Positions 32,391 through 42,319 of a stretch of 64,000 nucleotides of DNA are shown here, piece after piece; positions within the stretch are counted from its first letter, which is position 1, and every line of letters begins with the position of its first letter. Location: positions 1 through 64,000 of the forward strand of contig MSGS01000059.1 in NCBI GenBank assembly GCA_001940855.1, read 5' to 3'. The position numbers and the translations under genes were made by a program. The notes under the pieces are model-generated. The model searched no databases and had not been told where the DNA came from. It saw nothing but the letters and a program-made list of their open reading frames with translations. The stretch is from Christensenellaceae bacterium Phil1 (GTDB lineage Bacteria > Bacillota > Clostridia > Christensenellales > CAG-138).

Positions 32391-34244
32391 TTATTTATGC
32401 TCGCTTATCCATTCGTCCATTATGGGCATGGATATGTTGAAATAAGTCGGCCCGATGTTAAGATACGTTTCATGGAAGCTGCGAAGGTCGAAGCTTGCGC
32501 CGCAAATATCCTCCGCTTCCCTCAGCTTTTGCTGATATATGCTGTATCCCATGGCGTATTCAAGGAAGTAGAACGGGTTTTCAACGGCGTAGTCGTAATA
32601 AACGTCCTTCAGCTCCGTTGCGGCCTCGTCCCCGAAATAGGCGGAGGTAAGGTCGAACATATCGTCCGCACTCTTGCCGAAGTAGTTCACCTCTATGCTC
32701 ACTATAGCGGGCAGCAGCAAATTGCCTATCGTGGAGTTCGCGCTCATGAAGTTGCAGTACGGCGCGCCGAAGCGGGTGTTGTAATTATCGAAGAACACCT
32801 CGCCGGACTGGGACCAGCTTTCGTAGTATCCGCCCATGGAAAGCGCCTGGCGGGTATAGCCGGTTTTGTCTATAAGCGTACGCAGGTACTGGTAATGATA
32901 AAGGTGGCCGGGGTAACCCTCGTGCGCAAGGGTGTCAAGGTATCTGTTGTCGTTTTCAAGCGTTTTGTTGTTTAGTATAATAAGGTTCTCGCTCGCGTCG
33001 TCCACCGGCGGAATAAGATATGCCGCGGGGCTGAACTGGTCCTCCAGCTCGCTGGGGCAGTCCATGAACGTGAGCGTATGCTCCGGCAGCTCCGGATAGT
33101 AATCCGCCATCAGCTCTTTAAGGTACTCTATGTTTTCCTCCGTCGTGCCGACGCTCAGCTCCACCGTGTCGTACTTATCGAACACGGCTGCGTCCTTCTT
33201 GGCGGCGTCAAAAAGCTTGCTCAACTGCGCGTTAAGCTCGTCATAAAGTATTTCCAGCGCTTCCTCGGGCGTTATGTCCGCACAGGCGTTGTATTTAAGC
33301 TCCGTTGCGAAGAAGGCCTTGCCCTCCTCGCCGTATGTATAGAGCGCGCCGTCGGTGGTCGCCGTGCCGCGCAGCGCCTCAAGCCCATCGTAAAGCACCT
33401 GATAGGAATCGATAAGCGCGTTCACAAGCTCCGCATTCCTTGCGCTGTATGCGGCGCGTTCCTCGTCGCTCAGCTCGTCTATATCGGCTATGAATTCATC
33501 AAACGTGGCGAATAGGAAGCACGTCTCCCGCGCATCAATGAATGCCTTTATCTGCTCAAGCACCTTGTCAAGGGCGTTATCCCGCATGAATTTGCCGTCC
33601 GCGGACTTCTCCTGCTCAAATGCCAAAACCTGCCCAACGTAGCGCGGCGTATCCGCAAGCAGCGTAAGGTAATTCTCCACATCCGCCTTGGTGTGCATAT
33701 CATAGAACACCAAATTGAGCGGCAGATTGGAATGCAGCCCCACAAAGGTGTCCAGCACCTCGTTATAATAGTAATACTGATTACCTTCTATGCCTTGCTC
33801 AAGGAACTGAACAAGAGTATCGTAGGTTATCCTTGAATCATCGGAGAGAGCATTGCGGTCTATTGCGTAAAGCTCCTCAAGCCACGCTATGTTCTCTTCG
33901 TTGCTCGCTTCCTGCTCGGCATAGGTGAATTCGCCCCAGCCGGTCGGGTAATCCGTTATAAGGGGAAAATTCTCCGGATGCGCAACGGTAAGATGAAAGC
34001 TCAGCGCGTCGCTCACAACGCTTTCTGCAAACATTCTCTCGTCCAGCTCTTTAAGCGCGGCCTCGGCCTCCGCCCGGGCTGTGTCCTCAGTGGGTTCGGG
34101 TTCGGGAGTGGGGGCAGAGGCTGCCGCGGGCGCCTCGGTAGCTATGGGCGCAGCCGTATCCTTTGGCGCGGCGGAGCAGCCCAGCAGGCTGAGCGCAAGC
34201 AGCAGACTCAGCGCAAAACTCATCGGCTTTATTATGGATTTCAT
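32391..34244 (-). CDS. DUF885-family metallopeptidase-like lipoprotein
   Basis: A 617-residue secreted protein. Residues 1-23 form a signal peptide with lipobox LLGC; a Pro/Ala/Glu/Thr-rich linker follows to about residue 60. The rest matches the DUF885 plan, with the zinc-site motif HEGYPGHLYHYQYLR near residue 450 and a C-terminal SIYQQKLREAEDICG. DUF885 proteins are thought to be M32-like zinc peptidases; the HExxxGH-type site is intact, so peptidase activity outside the membrane is plausible. It may feed peptides to Opp. The start at 34244 is chosen for the signal peptide; the ribosome site (AAGGAT) is weak and distant. Confidence 0.85.
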   Translation of the reverse strand: MKSIIKPMSFALSLLLALSLLGCSAAPKDTAAPIATEAPAAASAPTPEPEPTEDTARAEAEAALKELDERMFAESVVSDALSFHLTVAHPENFPLITDYPTGWGEFTYAEQEASNEENIAWLEELYAIDRNALSDDSRITYDTLVQFLEQGIEGNQYYYYNEVLDTFVGLHSNLPLNLVFYDMHTKADVENYLTLLADTPRYVGQVLAFEQEKSADGKFMRDNALDKVLEQIKAFIDARETCFLFATFDEFIADIDELSDEERAAYSARNAELVNALIDSYQVLYDGLEALRGTATTDGALYTYGEEGKAFFATELKYNACADITPEEALEILYDELNAQLSKLFDAAKKDAAVFDKYDTVELSVGTTEENIEYLKELMADYYPELPEHTLTFMDCPSELEDQFSPAAYLIPPVDDASENLIILNNKTLENDNRYLDTLAHEGYPGHLYHYQYLRTLIDKTGYTRQALSMGGYYESWSQSGEVFFDNYNTRFGAPYCNFMSANSTIGNLLLPAIVSIEVNYFGKSADDMFDLTSAYFGDEAATELKDVYYDYAVENPFYFLEYAMGYSIYQQKLREAEDICGASFDLRSFHETYLNIGPTYFNISMPIMDEWISEHK

Positions 34245-34355
34245 AAATAAATATATCCTTTCTCGGCTATATATAAATTTATGCATATACACTACCACAT
34301 AAAGCCGCATTTCTCAATAAAAATATAAGGGAGCATATCAGCTCCCTTGGTATTT

Positions 34356-35162
34356 TCAGCCTTTGCTTACCGGTATAAGCAGGGTTTCCCCAACGAATAT
34401 AAGATCCGGATCCTCGCGCGGGTTAAGCCGCAGCAACTCTTCAACCGTTGTGTTGAACCGGCGGGCTATGGACGAAAGCGTGTCCCCGCGGCGCACAACG
34501 TATGTCATCAGCTCTCCGCTAAGATACGGCTTCAGCAGCGCCCATGTGCGCGGCCCAGCAATGCCGTCTGCCGTGATGCGGTTGGCCCGCTGGAACGCAG
34601 TTACCGCGTTGAACGTGCGGCTGCCGAATATACCGTCCGCCTGCCCGGGGGAGAAGCCCGCGCTTGTCAGCGCCGTTTGCAGTATGGTAACAAGCATGCC
34701 CCTGTCCCCGCGCCGCAAATATACGTCGCCGTAATCTATATACGGGGCTATGGCAAGCCACGTCGCCCTGTCCGCAACGCCTGTCTGCGCAAGCATTGCG
34801 CTCCGCTGGAACGCGCGCAGGGCGGCCTGGGTCTTTGTGCCGAAAAGGCCGTCTATGCGCCCGGGGCTGTTGCCGGAAGCCTCCAGCGCCTCCTGCAGGC
34901 GCCTTACCATTGCGCCGCGGCTGCCGCGCCTTAGCACATCCGGGTCGCTTTCCAGCGCAAACGGCTCAAGAAACTGCCACGTTACCGGGCCTATTATGCC
35001 GCCCTGCGTTGCGCCAAGCACCCGCTGGAACTGCATCACCGCGCGCTCTGTTGCCGCGCCGAATACTCCGTTTGCCGCGCCCGGGTCGTAGCCCGCGCGT
35101 ATAAGGGCGGTTTGGGCCGTGCGCACGTCGCTGCCCGTATCGCCACGCTGTAATATCCTCAT
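34356..35162 (-). CDS. Triple peptidoglycan-binding plus LysM protein
   Basis: A 268-residue protein made of three PG_binding_1 repeats and one LysM domain. Repeat 1 is about residues 1-68 (LQRGDTGSDVRTAQTALIRAGY), repeat 2 about 74-142 (LRRGSRGAMVRRLQEALEASG) and repeat 3 about 147-212 (LRRGDRGMLVTILQTALTSAG). Each ends in a G-I/V-x-G-x-x-TW-type turn. The LysM domain is about 219-265 (YVVRRGDTLSSIARRFN). There is no signal peptide or catalytic domain. In spore formers such proteins can be placed in the forespore coat or cortex without a Sec signal; that is inference. GCGAGGTGC precedes the ATG. Confidence 0.88.
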   Translation of the reverse strand: MRILQRGDTGSDVRTAQTALIRAGYDPGAANGVFGAATERAVMQFQRVLGATQGGIIGPVTWQFLEPFALESDPDVLRRGSRGAMVRRLQEALEASGNSPGRIDGLFGTKTQAALRAFQRSAMLAQTGVADRATWLAIAPYIDYGDVYLRRGDRGMLVTILQTALTSAGFSPGQADGIFGSRTFNAVTAFQRANRITADGIAGPRTWALLKPYLSGELMTYVVRRGDTLSSIARRFNTTVEELLRLNPREDPDLIFVGETLLIPVSKG

Positions 35163-35380
35163 TGTTTTGCACCTCGCTCATTTTGCTCTTGGCGCATTTA
35201 TAGCGCCTTATATTGCTACCATATGCCGCATCGCGCCCTCGTGTGCGCGGCAGGCACGTTTTTTTTCACATTATTGCTCATATTGAGCATTTGAACATAT
35301 GCCCAAAGTGTGATATGATAACTAAGATTATTAAATTGGTACGATATGCCCTTTATCAAGCGGCATGTCAGGAGGACAAA

Positions 35381-37387
35381 TTGGGTAAAAAGCTGAGAAC
35401 TCCGCTTATCTATTTGGCCATAGTGGTGCTGATGATTGTTCTGCTTACGCAGCTTCAAAACGGCGGCACGGACGATAAGAAAATCGAATATGCTGATTTT
35501 CTTGCCATGGCAAAGGAAGGCACGGTGGAGGCCGTTGAATACTGCAACGGCGAAATAGTTGGCATTAAAAAAGGCTCTGCGTATAAGGATCTGTTCCCCA
35601 AGAAGTATGACTTTATCTGCAACGTATCCAACGAAAATGCGTTCCGATCGGATATGGCGGCCATAGTTGCAGACGCCAAGGGCATAGATGCGGACAAGGT
35701 AACGCCGGAGGATTATCCGTTTACATATACATATAATCCCCCGCCGGAGCCTTCCATATTGGAATACATACTGCCTTACCTTATAATGCTTGTCATAATC
35801 GTCGTGTTCTACGTCGTGGTATTCCGCGCGCAGGGCGGCGGCAACAAGATGATGAGCTTCGGCAAGGCGCATGCGCGCACCCAGATGGACCCCAACAACC
35901 GCGTTACGTTCGATGATGTTGCCGGCGCGGACGAGGAAAAGGAAGAGCTGAAGGAAGTTGTTGAATTCATGCGCGCGCCCAAGCGGTTCACCGAGATGGG
36001 CGCAAGGATACCCAAGGGCGTGCTGCTCGTTGGCCCTCCGGGTACGGGTAAAACGCTGCTTGCAAAGGCCGTTGCCGGCGAAGCGAAGGTTCCCTTCTTC
36101 TCAATATCCGGTTCAGATTTTGTTGAAATGTTCGTAGGCGTTGGCGCAAGCAGGGTGAGGGATCTTTTCACCACCGCAAAGAAGTGCGCCCCCGCGGTTG
36201 TGTTCATAGACGAAATAGACGCCGTGGGCCGCCAGCGCGGCGCGGGTCTTGGCGGCGGGCATGACGAACGCGAGCAGACGCTTAACCAGCTCCTTGTTGA
36301 GATGGACGGCTTTGCCGTGAACGAAGGCATAATAGTTATCGCCGCCACCAACCGCCCTGATATACTTGACCCCGCGCTTCTGCGCCCGGGCAGGTTCGAT
36401 AGGCAGATAACCGTAAATTATCCGGACGTTAAGGGACGCGAGGCCATATTGAAGGTGCATGCCAAGGGCAAGCCGCTGGCCAAGGAAGTCAGCCTTGAGG
36501 TGCTGGCAAAGCGCACGCCGGGCTTCACGGGTGCGGATCTTGAAAACGTGCTGAACGAGGCCGCGATACTTGCCGCAAGGTATAAGAAAAAGGAAATCGG
36601 CATGACGGAGCTGGAGGAGGCCATAACTCGCACCGTGGTCGGCCCCGAAAAGCGCAGCCATGTTATAACGCCCGAGGATAAGCGGATAACCGCGTATCAC
36701 GAGGCCGGCCACGCCGTTGTGGCGCGCGTGCTGCCCAACTGCGACCCGGTGCACGAAATAAGCGTTATTCCGCGCGGCAGGGCGGCCGGCTACACCATGA
36801 CCATGCCGGAGGACGATCGCGACCATATGTCCCGCGGAAAGATACTGGACGAAATCGCCATGGCGCTTGGCGGCAGGGTTGCCGAAAGCATATTCTTAGA
36901 CGATATATGCACCGGCGCATACAGCGACCTTCAGAAGGCCACGGAGCTTGCGCGCAGGATGGTTGTTGAATTCGGCATGAGCGACGAAATAGGCCCTGTG
37001 TTCCTTGGCGGGCAGACAGAGGTTTTCATTGCCAAGGATTGGGGACACCAGCGCAACTTCTCCGAAGAAGTAGCCGCGCGCGTGGATAAGGAGATTCGCC
37101 GCATACTGGAAGAACAGTACGACCGGGCAAAGACCGTGCTGACAGAGCACCGCGACGCCATGGAGCGCATAGTAAAGGCGCTGATAGAATACGAGCACAT
37201 TGACGGCGACGATTTTGAAAAGCTGTTCAAGGGCGAGGACGTGGAGCTTGAAACGTTCGGCGACAGGCGCGCCCGCATAGAGAAGGCGGATGAAGAAGTG
37301 CTGGCTAAGGAAAAGGCGGAAGCCGAGGCCAAGGCCGCTGCCGAAGCGCGGGAACAGAGCGCGGACGGCGAAGGCGAAAACAAATAA
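35381..37387 (+). CDS. ftsH: ATP-dependent zinc metalloprotease FtsH
   Basis: Membrane-bound AAA+ protease that degrades misfolded membrane and regulatory proteins. The 668-residue protein has two N-terminal membrane helices (about 7-24 and 120-142) around an external domain, the AAA module with Walker A GPPGTGKT at 218-225 and Walker B VVFIDEID, and the M41 domain with HEAGH at 440-444. A Glu/Ala/Lys-rich tail ends it. The start is TTG at 35381, 5 bases after AGGAGGACA; no ATG fits the first helix. The frame is open farther upstream but without a ribosome site. Confidence 0.96.
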   Translation: MGKKLRTPLIYLAIVVLMIVLLTQLQNGGTDDKKIEYADFLAMAKEGTVEAVEYCNGEIVGIKKGSAYKDLFPKKYDFICNVSNENAFRSDMAAIVADAKGIDADKVTPEDYPFTYTYNPPPEPSILEYILPYLIMLVIIVVFYVVVFRAQGGGNKMMSFGKAHARTQMDPNNRVTFDDVAGADEEKEELKEVVEFMRAPKRFTEMGARIPKGVLLVGPPGTGKTLLAKAVAGEAKVPFFSISGSDFVEMFVGVGASRVRDLFTTAKKCAPAVVFIDEIDAVGRQRGAGLGGGHDEREQTLNQLLVEMDGFAVNEGIIVIAATNRPDILDPALLRPGRFDRQITVNYPDVKGREAILKVHAKGKPLAKEVSLEVLAKRTPGFTGADLENVLNEAAILAARYKKKEIGMTELEEAITRTVVGPEKRSHVITPEDKRITAYHEAGHAVVARVLPNCDPVHEISVIPRGRAAGYTMTMPEDDRDHMSRGKILDEIAMALGGRVAESIFLDDICTGAYSDLQKATELARRMVVEFGMSDEIGPVFLGGQTEVFIAKDWGHQRNFSEEVAARVDKEIRRILEEQYDRAKTVLTEHRDAMERIVKALIEYEHIDGDDFEKLFKGEDVELETFGDRRARIEKADEEVLAKEKAEAEAKAAAEAREQSADGEGENK

Positions 37388-37407
37388 GCTATAACATAAT
37401 GCGCATG

Positions 37408-37428
37408 AAGCGGCCCTTACGGCCGCTT
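37408..37428 (+). terminator. Hairpin after ftsH
   Basis: AAGCGGCC, loop CTTAC, GGCCGCTT. The T run is poor, so partial readthrough into the HAD gene is likely. Confidence 0.45.
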
Positions 37429-37452
37429 CTGTTGCGCAAAGGATGGGCAAAC

Positions 37453-38241
37453 ATGCAGCGATTTTGCGAAAAAGAGGCGCGTAAGCTGAATAAGCTGAAA
37501 TATATATTGTTCGACGTGGACGATACCGTAACAAATGGCGGCAAGCTGACAGGCGAAGCCTTTACCGCCATGTGGAAGCTGAAGGAACACGGGTTTAAGC
37601 TTATCCCCGTAACGGGCAGGCCCGCGGGCTGGTGCGATATGATGCTGCGCCAATGGCCCGTGCAGGCCGTTATATGCGAAAACGGCGCGTTTGTATATGA
37701 CTATGATGAGCATAACGCCGTGCGCATGATACGCCACCCGCTTGCCGCGACAGAGCCAAATAAGCTGCTTGAGCCGGTCAAGGCCGCGGTGCTGAAGGCG
37801 TTCCCCAAAGTGCGCATGGCGCATGACCAGTTCGCAAGGATATACGATGCCGCGTTTGACTTTGCGGAGGATGAACCAAAACTCCCGCTTGAAACGGCAT
37901 ACGCCGTGGCAAAGCTTTGCCGCGATATGGGTGCGGAGGCCAAGGTGAGCAGCATACACGTAAACGCATGGTTCGGCGCGTATTCAAAGGCGGACATGGC
38001 GGCGATATATCTTAAAGACTATTGCCATGCGGACGACGCAGAGAACGAAGCTATGTTCTTCGGCGATTCGCCCAACGATGAACCCATGTTTGCGGCGTTC
38101 CCGCTGAGCTGCGGCGTGGCGAACATTGCTCCGTTTGCGGACAGAATGGCGCATTTGCCCGCATATATACTGGATGGCGAGGGCGGCTACGGCTTTGCCG
38201 AAGCGGCGGATATAATATGCAAAAGCACACAATGCGGTTGA
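37453..38241 (+). CDS. HAD-superfamily phosphatase, Cof-like
   Basis: A 262-residue HAD hydrolase. Motif I FDVDDTVTNGG (nucleophile Asp near 17), a motif II Thr in IPVTGRPAGW and motif IV GDSPNDEPMF near residue 205 are all present. A type II cap lies between. Members dephosphorylate sugar phosphates, flavin or nucleotide precursors; the substrate cannot be told. It resembles phosphomannomutase/trehalose-phosphatase-like HADs in the IIB class. The ATG at 37453 has AAAGGATGG upstream; earlier in-frame starts add only basic residues. It lies 65 bases after ftsH and may share its transcript. Confidence 0.82.
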   Translation: MQRFCEKEARKLNKLKYILFDVDDTVTNGGKLTGEAFTAMWKLKEHGFKLIPVTGRPAGWCDMMLRQWPVQAVICENGAFVYDYDEHNAVRMIRHPLAATEPNKLLEPVKAAVLKAFPKVRMAHDQFARIYDAAFDFAEDEPKLPLETAYAVAKLCRDMGAEAKVSSIHVNAWFGAYSKADMAAIYLKDYCHADDAENEAMFFGDSPNDEPMFAAFPLSCGVANIAPFADRMAHLPAYILDGEGGYGFAEAADIICKSTQCG

Positions 38242-38301
38242 TTTTATCAATGCTGATAGATTAAAATATATGTAAGCAAAACGGAGGTACACGCTTAGTT
38301 T

Positions 38302-39192
38302 ATGGATTTCAAACCGATAGATATATCGATGAAGCAAATGGTTGAGCATTACACGGCAAAATGGAAGCTGGAATGCTCGGAATACACCTTTTCAAATCTG
38401 CTCATGTGGGGCTGCGGCGGGAACATAATGCTTGCGGAGGATGAGCAGGCGCTCTATATACTGCTGCATTGGGGCAATGAACGCTTCATGTTCGCCCCGC
38501 TTACGGTTGAGCCCGAGTCTGAGTATTATCAAACCGCGCTCGATAAGGCGGCGGAATACATGAGCACGCACGGCATAGATCCTATCTTCAAGGGCATATC
38601 CGGCCCCATAAAGGCTGCGTTTGAGCGCTGCACAGGCTATGAACTGATAGATGACCGCAACAACAGCGACTATGTTTACACAATGGAAAGCCTTAGAGAC
38701 TTAGCCGGCAAAAGGCTGCACGCCAAGCGCAACCATATACACCAGTTCATGGCGCAGTACGGCGAACGGTACGAATACGTTAAAATAACCGGCGATATGA
38801 TGGGCGAATGCGTTGACGTATACAATGAATGGCTCAGCGAAAAATCTCCCGACGAAACGGACAACATGGAGCTGTGTGCGATCAAAACGCTGCTCATGCA
38901 CATGGACATGCTGGGCATACGCGGCGGCGGCATAAGAATAGACGGCAAGCTTGCGGCGTTTACGCTGGGGCAGAAGATGGACGATAACATGGCCGTTGTG
39001 CACATTGAAAAGGCCGATAACGAGATAATGGGCCTTTACACGGTCATAAACAATCAATTTGTGCAGCATGAATTGACGGACGTTAAGTTCATAAACCGCG
39101 AGGAGGACATGGGCATGGAAGGGCTCAGGAAGGCCAAGCTGTCCTATTATCCGGCATATATGATAGATAAGTTCGACGGGAGACCCATTTGA
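38302..39192 (+). CDS. DUF2156-family protein (lysyltransferase-like GNAT fold)
   Basis: A 296-residue soluble DUF2156 protein. It opens with a conserved helical segment (WKLECSEYTFSNLLMWG), has KRLHAKRNHIHQFMAQY in the middle, and ends with YTVINNQFVQHELTDVKFINREED and LSYYPAYMIDKF. The fold is related to the catalytic domain of phosphatidylglycerol lysyltransferases (MprF), but this protein has no membrane part, so lipid modification is not implied. The start has GGAGG about 15 bases upstream, longer than usual. Its stop overlaps the next start (TGATG), so it is coupled to the GNAT gene. Confidence 0.85.
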   Translation: MDFKPIDISMKQMVEHYTAKWKLECSEYTFSNLLMWGCGGNIMLAEDEQALYILLHWGNERFMFAPLTVEPESEYYQTALDKAAEYMSTHGIDPIFKGISGPIKAAFERCTGYELIDDRNNSDYVYTMESLRDLAGKRLHAKRNHIHQFMAQYGERYEYVKITGDMMGECVDVYNEWLSEKSPDETDNMELCAIKTLLMHMDMLGIRGGGIRIDGKLAAFTLGQKMDDNMAVVHIEKADNEIMGLYTVINNQFVQHELTDVKFINREEDMGMEGLRKAKLSYYPAYMIDKFDGRPI

Positions 39193-40067
39193 TGGAACTG
39201 ACTATAAGGCACATTGGTGCGGATGAATACGGCGAAGCAAAGCGAGTGTGGAACATATGCTTTCCGGAGGATGCCTCGGGCTACAGCGATTATTATTTTG
39301 CCCGCCGCACAATGGCGGAATATGTGCTGGCGGCGTTTTACGAAGGCAAAATGATAGCCGCGCTGCACGCGATACCTTACCCCATAATGCTGGGCGGTGG
39401 AACGAAAAACTGCGTAATGATAGCGGGCGTTGCAACGCTGCCCGAATACAGGCACCATATGGCAGCGGCGCGGCTTATAACGGCCTGCCATGCGGAGCAG
39501 AAGCAGAAGGGTACCGCGGCGGCGATATTAAAGCCGGACGTGAATTTCTATGCGCAGTTTGGGTATATTCCCTTTGCGTGGCATGATGAATACCGCCTGC
39601 CGTGGATAGATGCCGGCATACCCGCGCCAATACACGAGACAACGGCGGAGGAGATGCTGAAGATATATTCCGCATTCAGCGCGGATTATATAGGCATGAT
39701 GGCGCGCACGGAGCAGGACATGGAGATTTATCTTGAGGGAGCGCGCAGATTGGGAGAATACGCATATTCGGACGGCAAGGCGTATGCATTGCTTAACGAA
39801 ACGGACTACGGCGCGGATATATACGAGCTTGCGGGCGCGGACACGGCGGGGCTTTTAAGCTCCCTTGCGGAGGAGTTCGGCGCGCTTACGTTCAGGCTGC
39901 CGCGGGACACAATACCAAGCCTTCCAGCCATGCGCACGGGGGAAATTATGTTTTCCATGATATGCCCGCTAAATGAAGATATATTGCTTGAAAACACGGG
40001 CGCGCAAACCACCGAGGAGCTTGCATCGGGCGAATACGGGCGCGTATGCACGCTTGAATTCTGCTGA
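39192..40067 (+). CDS. GNAT acetyltransferase, Eis-like
   Basis: A 291-residue protein with an N-terminal GNAT domain (IRHIGADEYGEAKRVWNICF, then MIAGVATLPEYRHHMAAARLI as the acetyl-CoA loop) and a C-terminal half like the second GNAT and SCP2-type part of Eis N-acetyltransferases, in shortened form. Eis proteins acetylate amines; the substrate here is unknown. The start ATG overlaps the DUF2156 stop by one base. The two genes occur together in many Firmicutes and probably act in one pathway, which is inference. Confidence 0.8.
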   Translation: MELTIRHIGADEYGEAKRVWNICFPEDASGYSDYYFARRTMAEYVLAAFYEGKMIAALHAIPYPIMLGGGTKNCVMIAGVATLPEYRHHMAAARLITACHAEQKQKGTAAAILKPDVNFYAQFGYIPFAWHDEYRLPWIDAGIPAPIHETTAEEMLKIYSAFSADYIGMMARTEQDMEIYLEGARRLGEYAYSDGKAYALLNETDYGADIYELAGADTAGLLSSLAEEFGALTFRLPRDTIPSLPAMRTGEIMFSMICPLNEDILLENTGAQTTEELASGEYGRVCTLEFC

Positions 40068-40106
40068 AGCGTTTGTGACTTTTTGGGGGAGTATGCAACG
40101 TTCTTC

Positions 40107-40134
40107 TTGACGCGGAGGGACTTTGTATTATATA
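40107..40134 (+). promoter_or_regulatory. Promoter of yajC
   Basis: TTGACG (40107-40112), 16-base spacer, TATATA (40129-40134). A GGGCG/CGCCC dyad follows in the leader near 40141-40158. Confidence 0.65.
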
Positions 40135-40216
40135 GTAAAAGGGCGGCGGAACGCCCGCCGTTAGTTTATGGCAGCCAATGCGGCTGAATATGTTGAAAAA
40201 AGGAAGGTTTACAATT

Positions 40217-40552
40217 ATGCCTCAAGGCGGAAGCGATTTTTTGTCCTCTCTCGGTTCGTTCTTCTCCGGAAGCGGTATGCTCATCATAATGATGATAGTG
40301 CTGCTGCTGGTTATGATCATACCCCAGCGCAAGCGCGATAAGAAAATAAAGGATATGCTCGCCTCCATTAAGGTTGGCGATCGTGTGCGCACCATCGGCG
40401 GCATATACGGCACCGTTACCAACATTAAGGACGACATCATCACCATCTCCGTCGGCCCGGACAAGGCCCGCCTTGTTTTCGCCCGCGGCGCCATTGCCAA
40501 CGTTGAAGATGTTGCCGTGGAAAACACCATGGAAGAATCCAACAGCAAATAA
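40217..40552 (+). CDS. yajC: Preprotein translocase accessory subunit YajC
   Basis: A 111-residue single-pass membrane protein. A Gly/Ser-rich N-terminus leads into one helix (GMLIIMMIVLLLVMIIP, about 20-37), followed by the YajC signature QRKRDKKIKDMLASIKVGDRV and GGIYGTVTNIKDD. It associates with SecDF and the Sec translocon. Length is typical (85-115). AAGGAAGG lies 8 bases before the ATG. It has its own promoter; secDF is not nearby. Confidence 0.93.
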   Translation: MPQGGSDFLSSLGSFFSGSGMLIIMMIVLLLVMIIPQRKRDKKIKDMLASIKVGDRVRTIGGIYGTVTNIKDDIITISVGPDKARLVFARGAIANVEDVAVENTMEESNSK

Positions 40553-40569
40553 GCAACGCTTAATTTAAG

Positions 40570-40602
40570 CAAAAAAAGGGCTGCTCAGTGCAGCTCTTTT
40601 CC
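40570..40602. terminator. Bidirectional terminator between yajC and dus
   Basis: AAAAAAAGGGCTGC, loop, GCAGCTCTTTTCC: a stem with A and T runs between convergent genes; the dus stop codon lies inside the loop. Confidence 0.75.
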
Positions 40603-41580
40603 TTTTACCGTATCAAGATACTCGTTCAGCAATTCTTTAAGCTCATCAAGACTGGTTATGCTATTTACCCGTCCGCGCAGCGCGGCGCTGCCGTGCATGC
40701 CGGAAAGGTACCACGATACATGCTTGCGCATTTCAACTATTGCGCGGTCTCCGCAGCTTTTTGTCAGCCGCTCGGCGTGGTCAATGGCGGCGGCAATGCG
40801 CATAGCGTATGAGGGCGCGTCATAGTGAATATTGGCGAGCGTTGCCTTTATTTCCCGGAAAATAAACGGGTTGCCTTCCGCCCCGCGGGCCACCATGACC
40901 CCGTCGCAGCCGGTTTGCTTTATCATGTCCAGTGCATTCTGGCCTGTGAATATATCTCCGTTGCCTATTACGGGAATTTTTACGGCGGCCTTTATTTTTG
41001 CAATTATGTCCCGGTCCGCCGTGCCGCTGTACATTTGCTCCCGCGTGCGGCCGTGTATTGTTATCATGGCTGCGCCGCTTTCTTCCGCCATGCGGGCGAA
41101 GCTGAGCGCGTTCACATGCTCCTCGTCCCAACCCTTGCGGAACTTTACCGTAACCGGCAATGCGCTTGCCTTTACCGCTGCTTCTATTATGCGGGCGGCG
41201 AGCGGCTCGTTCTTCATAAGGGCGCTGCCTTCCCCGTTTGAAACTATTTTGTGCGCAGGGCAGCCCATGTTTATGTCTATCAGCTTCAGTCCGCTCTGCG
41301 TTTCGCTCAGCATTTTTGCCGCGCGGGCTACCATATCAGGCTCCGCGCCGAAAAGCTGCACCCCGTAGCCGCCGCTTTGCTCCGGCGGGGAAGCGTCAAG
41401 CAGCGTGGCTGTGTTCTTGTTATTATAATGCAGTCCCTTCGCGCTTACCATTTCCGTATACGAAAAATCCGCGCCCATCTCCCGGCATATGCCGCGGAAG
41501 GCCGCGTCCGTAACTCCTGCCATTGGCGCAAGCAGCACGGGCGTATCCGTACCGAAAAGCTTTTGCATGGCTTGGCTCAT
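40585..41580 (-). CDS. dus: tRNA-dihydrouridine synthase
   Basis: FMN enzyme that reduces uridines in the tRNA D-loop. The 331-residue TIM-barrel protein has LAPMAGVTDAAFR near the N-terminus, the catalytic Cys107 in NMGCPAHKI, the KFRKGWDEEHVN stretch, HGRTREQMYSG and GNGDIFTGQNA as FMN-binding segments, all typical of the DusB group. Length is typical (320-340). It is the first of two minus-strand genes read from the promoter at 42193-42221 in map order last, following the 191-residue membrane protein by one base. Confidence 0.94.
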   Translation of the reverse strand: MSQAMQKLFGTDTPVLLAPMAGVTDAAFRGICREMGADFSYTEMVSAKGLHYNNKNTATLLDASPPEQSGGYGVQLFGAEPDMVARAAKMLSETQSGLKLIDINMGCPAHKIVSNGEGSALMKNEPLAARIIEAAVKASALPVTVKFRKGWDEEHVNALSFARMAEESGAAMITIHGRTREQMYSGTADRDIIAKIKAAVKIPVIGNGDIFTGQNALDMIKQTGCDGVMVARGAEGNPFIFREIKATLANIHYDAPSYAMRIAAAIDHAERLTKSCGDRAIVEMRKHVSWYLSGMHGSAALRGRVNSITSLDELKELLNEYLDTVKGKELH

Positions 41581-41581
41581 A

Positions 41582-42157
41582 TTATTCCGTTTTGTCCTTC
41601 AAAAGGCTCATGTCAGGCGTGGGCTTGACTTCGGTTTCGGGGTCGCGCTGAAGAAGGGTTATGCTGTTTATGTACCAGCGGGATCCTTCGCGCTTGAACA
41701 CCACCTGGTATCGCCCGGCTTCCCATTCCGGCAGCTCGGCAGGGGCTGCGCCCTCGGTATCATCGCTGGCGGCATTTATTGCGGCAAGGCGCGCATCAAC
41801 GGTCATGTTCGCCCGCTTGCTCCACGGCAGCACGGATACGGCCTTAACGTCAATGCGGTAGTCATAGCTGGCCACGGTGAAGCCCGCGTATTTGCCGCTG
41901 TCAAGCTCGTGGTCGTTATTCAAATATTCTTCGCTGAAATACGGCGTAAGGTCGATATCAACGCTGGTCTGGCCGTATTTCAATATGGCCTCGGCGCGCT
42001 TTTCCATGCCCTCCGTAACGAGTATATACAGGTTGCTTATGTGCAGCCCCTCTATAAATACGCCTAAGCACAGCGCAACTATCGCCGCCGTGATTATAAG
42101 CGTCCGCAAAACATACCATATGGAGCGTTTGGCTATGCCATAGCTGTTGCGGGCCAT
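41582..42157 (-). CDS. Membrane-anchored protein of unknown function
   Basis: A 191-residue protein with a short basic N-terminus, one membrane helix (VLRTLIITAAIVALCLGVFIEGL, about 16-38) and a soluble extracytoplasmic domain of about 150 residues (FTVASYDYRIDVKAVSVLPW, YQVVFKREGSRWYINSI), with a fold like small NTF2 or SnoaL-type domains suggested only by the final RYQVVF...WYINSI strands. Unknown function. AAGGAGGGCGC precedes the ATG. Its stop is one base before the dus start, so the pair is an operon. Confidence 0.75.
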   Translation of the reverse strand: MARNSYGIAKRSIWYVLRTLIITAAIVALCLGVFIEGLHISNLYILVTEGMEKRAEAILKYGQTSVDIDLTPYFSEEYLNNDHELDSGKYAGFTVASYDYRIDVKAVSVLPWSKRANMTVDARLAAINAASDDTEGAAPAELPEWEAGRYQVVFKREGSRWYINSITLLQRDPETEVKPTPDMSLLKDKTE

Positions 42158-42192
42158 AAAGCGCCCTCCTTTTCAACTGATATACATAATAA

Positions 42193-42221
42193 ATAATACC
42201 ATAGTATAGGCCGCTATGCAA
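42193..42221 (-). promoter_or_regulatory. Promoter of the membrane protein-dus operon
   Basis: On the minus strand TTGCAT (42221-42216), 17-base spacer, TATTAT (42198-42193). Confidence 0.65.
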
Positions 42222-42264
42222 ATGAACGCGCTGTGAATGTTTGTGTTGCCTTCTGCCGCAGTTC

Positions 42265-42273
42265 TGTTATAAT
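42265..42273 (+). promoter_or_regulatory. Extended -10 promoter of the Na/Pi cotransporter gene
   Basis: TGTTATAAT, an extended -10, with TTGCCT 16 bases upstream of the TATAAT. Lies 47 bases before the start codon. Confidence 0.6.
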
Positions 42274-42319
42274 ATAAAATAGGTTTATAGAGGCATTACA
42301 AAACACGGGGAGAGAGACT

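Noticed and set aside
38302..39192. Lysyl-phosphatidylglycerol synthase
   Set aside because: Only the soluble DUF2156 domain is present; there is no membrane flippase part, so the MprF label would overstate it.
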